From assembly GCF_002102155.1 (NCBI RefSeq), contig NZ_LQOU01000051.1, positions 1 through 64,000 on the forward strand: DNA of 64,000 bases. The letters are read 5' to 3'. This DNA is from Mycobacterium europaeum. Lineage in GTDB: Bacteria > Actinomycetota > Actinomycetes > Mycobacteriales > Mycobacteriaceae. Positions 55,469 through 63,394 of the stretch are shown here, in pieces. The notes beneath the pieces were generated by a model. The model was not told the DNA's origin. It searched no databases and worked only from the letters and a program-made list of their open reading frames with translations. Within the stretch, counting starts at the first letter, position 1. Each line of letters starts with the position of its first letter. A program made the position numbers and the translations under genes.

Positions 55469-55484
55469 TGGCAGTGCACTGCCA
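55469..55484. promoter_or_regulatory. operator-like palindrome TGGCAGT-GC-ACTGCCA (site 7)
   Basis: Self-complementary over all 16 bases but with G/C in place of A/T at position 3 and its partner. It lies 85 bp upstream of the LLM oxidoreductase gene, divergent from pair A. Confidence 0.55.
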
Positions 55485-55568
55485 TAATGTTGCGCTTCAC
55501 AGCCTCGGCGTGTAGTAGGCCCGGACTCGCCACGCGGACGAGGAGCCACCGAACCAGGAAGGTACGAC

Positions 55569-56489
55569 ATGAGATTCGCGGTCTATCTTCCGAACTGCAT
55601 GGATGTCGCGGCGATCACGCAGCCTTGGGAGCATCACCTCAGCGGGCCAGACATCGCCGGGGTTGCGCAAACGGCCGAGCGCTTGGGCTATTCGATGGTG
55701 TTCCTGCCCGAGCACTACCTGACGCCCACCGGGCACGTCGAGCTGTCCGGCAACCACTACTTCGATGCCACGACCGCCCAGGCCTTCATCGCCGGCGCCA
55801 CGTCGACCATCACCATCGGTTCGATGGTGACCATCCTGCCGCTGCACAATCCCGTCATTGCGGCCAAGTCGATCGCGACGCTGGACTGGTTCAGCGGCGG
55901 CCGGGCACAGGTCACCGTGGGTGTCGGGTGGCTCAAGGAGGAGTACGACGCGATCGGCGTCCCGTTCACCAAGCGAGGCCGGATCGCCGATGAGTGCCTG
56001 GCCGCGATGTTCGAGCTCTGGCACAGCGACGCCCCCAGCTTCGAGGGCGAGTTCGTGAGTTTCGACGAGGTGGCCTTCGGGCCGAAGCCGGTGAGCCACC
56101 CCCACCCAGTCGTCTGGATGGGCGGCGACGCCGATGCCGTGCTGCGCCGCGCCGCACGGTTCGGGGACGGCTGGGCGCCCTGGCTGACCAAGCCCGAGGA
56201 ACTGCCCGCCAAGATGGACTATCTACGCGGTCAGCATGGCTTCGATGGTCGGCCGTTCTCGCTGTTCTACAGTCTCGCGGTGTTGTCCATCGGCCAGGAG
56301 CACGTGGTTATCGATGATCCGAACGCGCAGTTCGGCCAGAGCGCGCAGCAGGTGATCGACAACTGCTGCAAGCTCGCCGAATTCGGCGTGACCGACACCT
56401 GGGTCAATCCGCCAGCGCTCAACGACTTCAACGCCTACCTCGATCACATGCAGTGGGTCGCCGAAGAAGTGATCCCCAACGTCGGATGA
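55569..56489 (+). CDS. LLM-class (luciferase-like) oxidoreductase, probably F420-dependent
   Basis: 306 residues. The N-terminal MRFAVYLPN, the YSMVFLPEHYLTPTG strand-loop and the GGRAQVTVGVGWLKEEYDAI stretch are those of luciferase-like monooxygenase-fold enzymes. In mycobacteria most of these use F420; FMN use cannot be ruled out. AGGAAGGTACGAC precedes the ATG. Set between the two PEP-synthase-like/AttH-like pairs, it reads toward pair B and may be co-transcribed with it (75 bp gap). Confidence 0.85.
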   Translation: MRFAVYLPNCMDVAAITQPWEHHLSGPDIAGVAQTAERLGYSMVFLPEHYLTPTGHVELSGNHYFDATTAQAFIAGATSTITIGSMVTILPLHNPVIAAKSIATLDWFSGGRAQVTVGVGWLKEEYDAIGVPFTKRGRIADECLAAMFELWHSDAPSFEGEFVSFDEVAFGPKPVSHPHPVVWMGGDADAVLRRAARFGDGWAPWLTKPEELPAKMDYLRGQHGFDGRPFSLFYSLAVLSIGQEHVVIDDPNAQFGQSAQQVIDNCCKLAEFGVTDTWVNPPALNDFNAYLDHMQWVAEEVIPNVG

Positions 56490-56564
56490 TCGGCGCACAG
56501 TGAGGCTGCGCGCCGAACCCAGCCGTTAGCGTGAGCCGAGATCGCCTCGGCACCAGAGAAAGAG

Positions 56565-59192
56565 GTGACCACAGTGACAGCTGATCGTCAACCCGCGGTT
56601 GGCTCCCGTAGTTCGGTAGACGGTGGACACCGAACCGGGACACGGACGACGCATGTCGTTCCGCTTGAGTACTGCAGTGCTGATCTGGCCGACGAAATCG
56701 GTGGAAAGGCCAGAGGACTAGGAAATCTGATCGGGCAGGGCATGTCGGTTCCCGCCGGGTTCACGGTCACGGTAAGCGCCTACTGCGAGGCCGTTGCCGC
56801 CGCCGGCCTGCAGTCGCGCATCACCAAGCTACTGGCGGCACCCGGAACCGACCAGCAGATCTCGGAGGCGATCATCGCGCTCTTCGATCAGGTCGTGCTC
56901 CCTGAGAGTCTGGCCGCCGAGATCGTCGGGGCATACACCACCGAGATCGGTGGCGGCCCCGTGGCGGTGCGCTCGAGCGCTCTGGCCGAGGATTCGTCCG
57001 AGGCATCCTTTGCGGGTCAGCAAGATACCTATCTGTGGATCGAGGGAGCGGGGGCTGTTCTCGATGCGGTGGTGCGGTGCTGGGCGAGTCTGTTCAACCC
57101 GCAGGCGATCGGATATCGCAGACGTTTCGCCGTGGCTCCCGACGAAGTGGCGATGGCGGTCGTCGTCCAGCAGATGGTGCCGGCCGTCGCAGCGGGGGTG
57201 ACGATGACGTTGGAACCGGTGACCGGAGACCGCCGGCAGATCTATGTCGCCTCCGCTCTGGGCTTGGGCGAAGGTGTGGTCAAGGGCGATGTGGAAGCGG
57301 ACAGCGCCTGGGTCGACAAGGCTCCGCTGCGGGTGCGGAAGCGTGAGATTAGCCGCCAGACCCGCGCCTATCGGTACGACTCCGGGGAGGTCAAGCTTAT
57401 TGATCTTGCGCCAGGGGAAGGCGACGCACCCAGCCTCGACGACGACACGTTGCTCCGCGTCGCGGGCCTCGCGTTGCAGATCGAGCGGCACGCGGGGCAT
57501 GCGGTCGATGTCGAGTGGGCTGTCGATGTCGATGGTGAGGTTCATCTGCTGCAAGCACGACCGGAGACGGTGTGGAACAACCGAAATGCCGAGCCCCCGG
57601 GATGGCGCAAGCCAAATATCCTGCACCACGACGGCGGTGAACGCCCGACGTGGACTACGACGAACGCGGCCGAGGCGATCCCCGGCATTCAGACCCCGCT
57701 CGGGGTGTCATTGGTAGACCATGCGGGCGAGAAGGCATTCCGCGGAGCGTTTCATGCGATTGGGGCGCTGTCCCGGGCAGAGCTGGCCACACCCGTGCGC
57801 CCCGAGGAGCGCATCGCCGGGTTCTTCTTCGGGCGAGTTGCGGTGAACCTCAACGTGCTGTGTTCGTGGGTCGACCGGATTCCTGGTACTAGCGGGCACG
57901 GCTTGGCGGAGCAGATCTTTGCGCATGTTCCCGAGGATTACGAGGGACACGCCCACTACCGCTACTACCCGCGGGTCGCCGCGAAGATGTTGACACCCTT
58001 CATCAGGTACCCGCGCCTGGTCCGTGAAGACCGGCGCGCGATCGATGTATTCTGGCGCGACGCGCAGCGCCAGTTGATTGATGCTGACGAAGCGCTCGCG
58101 CGACAGTTCCTTGTTGACGGACGGGAAGCGTTCACCGAATCGATAGTCCGTCACATCGCGCTCGTCATGGGCGCGGTCCAACCCGCCTACGACATCCTCG
58201 AGAAACTCGCTGCCCAGGTGGGACTTTCAGCGTCAACACTGATGAGCGGCCACGGGGGGCACGAGGAAACCCACGTACTCGATGACATCTGGGAGTGTTC
58301 ACGCGACCGCTTGAGTCTCGAAGAGTTCCTACTGCGCCACGGCTACCACGGGCCGAACGAAGGCGATGTGTCGGCCACCGTCTGGCGCGAGGATCCTCGC
58401 CCGGTACGCGAACTGATCGAGTCCTACCGCAGAAAGACCGAAGCACCGAACGCCGACGCCGCGGAACGTACCAGGCGCCGCAGGGCCGCCGAGTCGGAGT
58501 TCATCGCAAGACTTCCTCGGCATAAGAGGCCCCTTGGGCGTGGGGCGATCGCGCTTGCCGGCAAATACGTCCCCATGCGCGGCATCGGAAAGGTCGCCTT
58601 CCTGCAAGGCACAGACGTTGTCCGGGCGGCAGCGCGGCGACTCGGCCATCTCCTCGCCAACGCCGGGGTGCTCGAAAATCCTGATGACGCATTCTTTCTC
58701 ACGATCGATGAGCTGTATGCCGGCTGCCTCGCGAACGCCCGAGCGCTCGTCGCCGAGCGTCGCGCCCTCTACGAGCACTACCGCACCATTGACCTACCCA
58801 CCTTCTGGCGTGGGATGCCCGAGCCCGCGACGGTCGACTTCGATGCCACCATCGAGTCGATCGACGGCACCGGCGCCAGCCCCGGCGTGGTCGAAGGCGT
58901 CGTCCGCGTCGTCGAGGATCCAGCGACCGCACACATCGCCGAGGGCGAGATCCTCGTCGCCGGTTGCACCGACCCTGGCTGGGCATCGTTGATGTTCCTG
59001 TCCGCAGGACTCATCACAGACATCGGCGGCATCATGAGCCACACCGCAGTCGTGGCCCGCGAGATGAGCATCCCGTGCGTTGTCAACACCAAGATCGCCA
59101 CCCGCGTGCTGAACGACGGCGACCGCGTCCTCATGGACGGCTCCACCGGACAGGTCCAGATTCTCGAACGCAACAACGGAGGTCGTGCGTGA
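56565..59192 (+). CDS. PEP-synthase/rifampin-phosphotransferase-like dikinase, full length
   Basis: 875 residues; GTG 56565 used, GTG 56574 possible. ATP-grasp domain at about 20-330 (GGKARGLGNLIGQGMSVPAG, VAVRSSALAEDSSEASFAGQ), a central domain with RHGYHGPNEGDV and WREDPRPVRE, and a C-terminal swivel domain with IGGIMSHTAVVAREMSIPCV, where His826 is the phospho-carrier. Length and domain order match rifampin phosphotransferases, which use ATP to phosphorylate a substrate hydroxyl and release AMP and phosphate. The substrate here is unknown. The stop overlaps the AttH-like start (TGATG), so the two are translated together. Confidence 0.85.
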   Translation: MTTVTADRQPAVGSRSSVDGGHRTGTRTTHVVPLEYCSADLADEIGGKARGLGNLIGQGMSVPAGFTVTVSAYCEAVAAAGLQSRITKLLAAPGTDQQISEAIIALFDQVVLPESLAAEIVGAYTTEIGGGPVAVRSSALAEDSSEASFAGQQDTYLWIEGAGAVLDAVVRCWASLFNPQAIGYRRRFAVAPDEVAMAVVVQQMVPAVAAGVTMTLEPVTGDRRQIYVASALGLGEGVVKGDVEADSAWVDKAPLRVRKREISRQTRAYRYDSGEVKLIDLAPGEGDAPSLDDDTLLRVAGLALQIERHAGHAVDVEWAVDVDGEVHLLQARPETVWNNRNAEPPGWRKPNILHHDGGERPTWTTTNAAEAIPGIQTPLGVSLVDHAGEKAFRGAFHAIGALSRAELATPVRPEERIAGFFFGRVAVNLNVLCSWVDRIPGTSGHGLAEQIFAHVPEDYEGHAHYRYYPRVAAKMLTPFIRYPRLVREDRRAIDVFWRDAQRQLIDADEALARQFLVDGREAFTESIVRHIALVMGAVQPAYDILEKLAAQVGLSASTLMSGHGGHEETHVLDDIWECSRDRLSLEEFLLRHGYHGPNEGDVSATVWREDPRPVRELIESYRRKTEAPNADAAERTRRRRAAESEFIARLPRHKRPLGRGAIALAGKYVPMRGIGKVAFLQGTDVVRAAARRLGHLLANAGVLENPDDAFFLTIDELYAGCLANARALVAERRALYEHYRTIDLPTFWRGMPEPATVDFDATIESIDGTGASPGVVEGVVRVVEDPATAHIAEGEILVAGCTDPGWASLMFLSAGLITDIGGIMSHTAVVAREMSIPCVVNTKIATRVLNDGDRVLMDGSTGQVQILERNNGGRA

Positions 59193-60175
59193 TGGATAGC
59201 AACCACCCCACGTTCCCCGACGTCGCCAGCTGGAGCGAAACTCGCTGGGTCGGCGCATGGAGCCCCGACTCCTCAGCAGGCCTGTGGCTGCACGCCGGTC
59301 GCTGCAAACAGGACCTCGACCTGTGGTGGGTTCAGACCAACGTCTACCTGCCCGCCGACCGCCTCGTGGTCGGCCGTTCCTGGTGCCGGGCCGGGCGGGA
59401 CAACGTCGTGCTGGACGGAAACCTCCGGCTCAGCGCTGACGATGAATTCAAGCGCTTCTCGCTGACCTTCGACGGAGCTGGTGAAGCGACCACCACTGCC
59501 GCGCTCGCCGAGAAGCCCAGGGGTGCAGGTATTGCCGTGCCTTTCCGCATCGAACTCTCCGCAGAAGCCGCCGCGCCTCCCTTCGACCCGTTCGGGGGAC
59601 ACGCAGGTTCCGAGGCTTGGGCGTCCCGGCATATGCAGCAGCTCTACACCACGGCCGGCGCGCTCCTCGTCGAAGGACGCGAACTCAGCCTCGATGGGGT
59701 TGGCTACATCGACCACTCCAGCGGCCCGCGATCCTTCGCCGGGTACGGGAGTCACGACTTTGTCAACGCGGTCCTGCCTGGGCTCGGCATCCACGCCCTA
59801 GCGGTACGAGACCCAGACGGCCAGCAGGTGATGGCCACCGGAGCCGTGTTGGCCGGCCAATCCCGCTTCGCAATCGTCGGCATTGAGATGCCGTCATTCG
59901 GCGACCTTGCCGGTCGCCCACATCATTTCCCACTAACGATTACTCGTGATGATGGTCAGACCACGACGTTCAACGTCGAGATCATCCACACTTTGCCGGT
60001 GACACTGACCGACAACAATGAAAACCTCAACGGAATCGACTGGGACCTGCCGGACGACCCTCTCGTCCTCACCGAGTGCGCAGCCCGAATCAGCGCCCCG
60101 GACGGCACCATCGGCCACGGACACGTCGAGCGCAGCATTCGACGAAGCCGACTCACCGAAACGACGGCCGGTTAA
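59192..60175 (+). CDS. AttH/CrtC-like beta-barrel protein (pair B)
   Basis: 327 residues from ATG 59192, overlapping the kinase-like stop by one base. Beta-rich, with VGYIDHSSGPRSFAGYGSHD, sharing the DHSxGPR motif and a similar overall length with the protein at 52754. It again directly follows a PEP-synthase-like gene. No signal peptide or membrane segment. Function unknown; the repeated pairing implies a joint role with the phosphotransferase-like partner. Confidence 0.6.
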   Translation: MDSNHPTFPDVASWSETRWVGAWSPDSSAGLWLHAGRCKQDLDLWWVQTNVYLPADRLVVGRSWCRAGRDNVVLDGNLRLSADDEFKRFSLTFDGAGEATTTAALAEKPRGAGIAVPFRIELSAEAAAPPFDPFGGHAGSEAWASRHMQQLYTTAGALLVEGRELSLDGVGYIDHSSGPRSFAGYGSHDFVNAVLPGLGIHALAVRDPDGQQVMATGAVLAGQSRFAIVGIEMPSFGDLAGRPHHFPLTITRDDGQTTTFNVEIIHTLPVTLTDNNENLNGIDWDLPDDPLVLTECAARISAPDGTIGHGHVERSIRRSRLTETTAG

Positions 60176-60199
60176 GGGACATCTCCCCGACCAGCTCGA

Positions 60200-61372
60200 T
60201 CAGCCCATAACCAGTGGTACCGCGCCGAGGCTGAGCGTGGCGCTGGGCCACGGAACCTCTGGTTCGACACCGTCGGCGAGCCGGTAGTCGGGGATCCGGT
60301 TGTGCCATTCCTCCAAGATCAGCCGCAACTCCAGCCGCGCCAAGTGGGAGCCTAGGCACCGGTGCGGACCGCGGCCGAAAGCGAAGTGCGGCGGCCGCTT
60401 TTCGAGATGAACCTCGTCAACCTCGCTGTACTGCTGTGGATCGTGGTTGGCGCAGCCGTAGCTGATCAGCACAGTGCTGTCCTTGGCGACCGGACAACCA
60501 GCAACCACGGCGTCTTCGGTGGCGACGCGGGGAGCAAACGGCACCGGTGGGTCGACCCGCAACTGTTCCTCGATGAAATACGGGATCAGCGAGTAATCGG
60601 CGGCGATTCTCGCCCGCATGTCGGTGTCGACGGCAAGGCGGGCAAACGCAAAGCCGAGTGCCGCAGTGACGGTGTCCAATCCCGCGAGCACGAAAAGGAA
60701 ACACAGACCGAGGATTTCGGCGTCGGTCATGCCGCCCTCGTCGTGGAGGTGAATCAACTGGGACAGCAGATCGTCGCCATCGGTACTGGACCGCCGCTCG
60801 GCGATGTGTTCGCTGAGGTAGGTGTAGAGCTCCAGAGCATGGGCAAGCACCTCCGGCGTCGGCTCGGCGCTGCCTGGATCGGTGAACTCCAGAATGGAAT
60901 CCTTCCACTGCACCAGGCGGTCGCGGTCGGCCAACGGCAGACCGAACAGCGTCAAGAAGACCTGGGAGGGAAAGGGGACAGCCAGGTCCGCGACGAGGTC
61001 GCAACTTCCCTTGACCTTTATCGCATCGATCAGCTCGCCGGCTTGTTTGCGCAATTCGGGCTCACGCTCGGCCATCTTCTTGGGGCTGAAGAACGGATCC
61101 AGCAGCCGACGAAACCTGGTGTGGTCGGGCGGGTCGATGGCGATCGGAACCATCGGCACCGGACTGCCGATACGGTCGAAAGCCCTTGCCGAGGAGAAGA
61201 TCTCAGGATGCTTGGCCACGAAGTCGGCACCGGCTGCACTGGTGATGACGGCTTGTTCTCCACTGCGAACCACTGCACCACGTTCACGCAGCTCTCGCCA
61301 CGCCCTGGCCCGATCCTCGTTGAACGGAAGGTCGTCGACGCTGAATTCCGCTTCACTCGTGATGTCGGTCAT
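60200..61372 (-). CDS. cytochrome P450
   Basis: 390 residues from ATG 61372. The haem-binding loop is FAFGRGPHRCLGSHLARLEL with the Cys thiolate ligand, the I-helix has FVLAGLDTVTAA (oxygen activation), and the K-helix ExxR is EEQLR. A soluble bacterial enzyme that hydroxylates a hydrophobic compound with ferredoxin-borne electrons; no ferredoxin gene is adjacent. It is convergent with the AttH-like gene and divergent from the TetR gene, with an operator in the shared promoter. Confidence 0.93.
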   Translation of the reverse strand: MTDITSEAEFSVDDLPFNEDRARAWRELRERGAVVRSGEQAVITSAAGADFVAKHPEIFSSARAFDRIGSPVPMVPIAIDPPDHTRFRRLLDPFFSPKKMAEREPELRKQAGELIDAIKVKGSCDLVADLAVPFPSQVFLTLFGLPLADRDRLVQWKDSILEFTDPGSAEPTPEVLAHALELYTYLSEHIAERRSSTDGDDLLSQLIHLHDEGGMTDAEILGLCFLFVLAGLDTVTAALGFAFARLAVDTDMRARIAADYSLIPYFIEEQLRVDPPVPFAPRVATEDAVVAGCPVAKDSTVLISYGCANHDPQQYSEVDEVHLEKRPPHFAFGRGPHRCLGSHLARLELRLILEEWHNRIPDYRLADGVEPEVPWPSATLSLGAVPLVMG

Positions 61373-61423
61373 GGATGTTCCCACCCTCTCGTTAGCCGGC
61401 CTGATGCTGCCAAGACGTAGACG

Positions 61424-61439
61424 TGACAGTAGACTGTCA
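61424..61439. promoter_or_regulatory. palindromic operator TGACAGT-AG-ACTGTCA (site 8)
   Basis: Both arms perfect. It lies in the space between the P450 start (61372) and the TetR start (61547), placed to control either or both. Confidence 0.75.
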
Positions 61440-61546
61440 GTCTTGGGCAAGTATCGTTGGGGCATCGAACGGTGTCAACGACCGTCGAACAGACCTGCCG
61501 CCGCGGTAAGGTCCTGAGCAACCGATCACGCGGAAGGATTGAAACG

Positions 61547-62137
61547 ATGGCGCGGGGCGACCGCTCGCCGCGAAGCGAACACGCGGACCGGACTAGGTCG
61601 GCGCTGCTCGATGCCGCTCTGAATCTCTTCAGTGCGCACGGCTACGACGAGACGACCACTGACCAGATCGCCGAGGCGGCAGGCGTGTCGCCCCGGACCT
61701 TCTTCCGCTACTTCCCCACCAAGGAGTCGGTGCTGTTCTCCGGGGAATACGACTTCATCGACGCCTTCAGCGCGGTCTATCTCGGCCGCGACGAGTCCCT
61801 GTCGGACTACGAGGCGATGGTGGAGTCGTTCGCCCTGCTGGCACCGGGTCTCAAGCGCATCAGAAAGCGGATCGGGCAGTATCACGAGGCGGTCGCGTCG
61901 TCACTGGTGCTGCTTGGGCGCGAGCGCCGCAACCACGACTCCAATGCCGACACCGTGGCGAAGGTGATCGCCGAGCGACGCGGGCTGCAGTCCCCTGATG
62001 GCGAGTGCCGATTGCTCGCAGCGATCGGCATGGTGCTCGTTGACCGCGCAATCAAGCGATGGTTATCGGCCCCCAACACCGGGCTCGACGATCTCATCCG
62101 CCAGGAGTTCGCCGCGCTGCCCGCGGTGGTGAAGTGA
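61547..62137 (+). CDS. TetR-family regulator, candidate regulator of the TGACAGT regulon
   Basis: 196 residues from ATG 61547, which has GGAAGGA upstream; a longer frame from 61457 overlaps the promoter region. Helix-turn-helix at about 30-60 (TTDQIAEAAGVSPRTFFRYF then PTKESVLFSG). The TFFRYFPTKE helix is common in MftR-like TetR proteins. An operator of the repeated palindrome is in its own divergent promoter, so self-control with P450 is likely and wider control of the nine sites is inferred. Confidence 0.87.
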   Translation: MARGDRSPRSEHADRTRSALLDAALNLFSAHGYDETTTDQIAEAAGVSPRTFFRYFPTKESVLFSGEYDFIDAFSAVYLGRDESLSDYEAMVESFALLAPGLKRIRKRIGQYHEAVASSLVLLGRERRNHDSNADTVAKVIAERRGLQSPDGECRLLAAIGMVLVDRAIKRWLSAPNTGLDDLIRQEFAALPAVVK

Positions 62138-62145
62138 GGCGGGAG

Positions 62146-63195
62146 TTACGGGTCGTCGAATCGGGTGCCGTCCGTGCAGGGCCGGGCGGTTCCGGGTCCA
62201 CACAACTGCGTGCGTAAGTAGGTTGGGAAGGTGTCTGTCGGACCGGCATAAAGACCGGCGAGGTTGGCTGGGACGTCGTAGACGCCGATGGCCACCAGGT
62301 GCAGGAAGCCGGTTACCGCAAGGACTCGCAACAACGACGCCGTCTTCGGTCCGGCCCACCGCAGGGTCTCCACGCCGCTCTCCACGCGGATCTGACTCTT
62401 CTAGTTGCGGAAGAACATCAGCGCACCAATGGAACTCAGCACCAGTGACCACAAGACAGGCCCGTACAGCGGTAGTTGAACGGTCTGGCCAGCCCACAGC
62501 GTCAGGCCCGGGATGGCGGCGGGGTAGCCCACCAGTCCGTGGTGCACTGCGAAGATCTCCAGCGGGAATTCGATGACGTACACCGCCAGCCAGCCACAGC
62601 AGAAAGTGCGGACCGGGCCGAGGGCGGGCCAACGGTCGCGAGCGCGACCCATCGCCCACCGCGCGGTGGAGCCCATGGTCAGCGGCATCCAGATGTAAAT
62701 CATCCCGATCATGAGCACAGGTTTCGGCCATCAGGCGCCCGTCCGGGCTGAGCCAGCCGGGAATGTTCTCGGTCCAATTCCCGAAGTTCACCAACCGGCG
62801 TTGTAGAACAGCGCGGGCTGGAACCAATTGATCAGCGGATCGTGCCACCACGCGATCGCCGACCCGATGACGATGGCCGCCTCGACACATAATCGGCGCT
62901 CTCGCAGGCTCTTCCGGACGACATAGACGATGGCTGTCGCAGCCAGGATCGGACACGCGATCTGGAACACAGTCATCGCCAGGCGGGTGCCGCGGGGAAT
63001 CGGGTCCGGCCCCGGATCGACCGGCGTCGCGTCGCCGGACAGAATCCAGGAGAGGTAGACGTAGCCGGCGACGACCACACAGATCGCCCCGACGCTCGAC
63101 CAGAAGAGCACCGGCCGAAGGGTTTTGATCCCTACCGGCGGCAATGCTGTCGGTGCGGCCTCACCGAGTTCCCGCGGGCTTCGGAGATCTGTCAC
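62146..63195 (-). pseudogene. spirocyclase AveC-like membrane protein, broken by frameshifts and a stop
   Basis: Reading from GTG 63195: TDLRSPRELG, a membrane segment (VLFWSSVGAICVVVAGYVYL), PILAATAIVYVVRKSLRERR, WWHDPLINWFQPALFYNAGW. A base then appears to be lost near 62800; the next frame reads VNFGNWTENIPGWLSPDGRL. A second shift near 62724 leads to VLMIGMIYIWMPLTMGSTAR, followed by FPLEIFAVHHGLVGYPAAIP. A TAG at 62401-62403 interrupts the same frame, which then continues to the natural end at 62146. AveC makes the spiroketal of avermectin; mycobacterial relatives are integral membrane proteins of unknown role. Three lesions make a pseudogene likely, sequence errors aside. Confidence 0.8.
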
Positions 63196-63234
63196 CGAGA
63201 CGCCTCCTCCCCCGCGTGTGCGATCACCCTAAGA

Positions 63235-63250
63235 TGACAGTTGACTGCCA
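63235..63250. promoter_or_regulatory. operator-like palindrome TGACAGT-TG-ACTGCCA (site 9)
   Basis: One mismatch. It lies 40 bp upstream of the AveC-like gene, matching site 3 upstream of the AveC remnant, and 144 bp upstream of the LigB-like gene on the other strand. Confidence 0.65.
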
Positions 63251-63394
63251 CACTGTCAATGGCCTGCACCGGTCAGTAGCGTGTGGGGAATACCGAGCCG
63301 CCGCACCATCGCATCGCCCGTCTCATCCCCGCGGCTGGACCGGCGGCACCGGCCGTTCTAACATATGTGTCACTTATGCGATGAGGTGGCGTCT

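Noticed and set aside
12402..63195. Programmed frameshifting as an explanation of the broken acyl-CoA dehydrogenase and AveC-like genes
   Set aside because: No slippery heptamer with downstream structure was apparent at the shift points, and the paralogous dehydrogenase is in a single frame. Mutation or sequence error is simpler.
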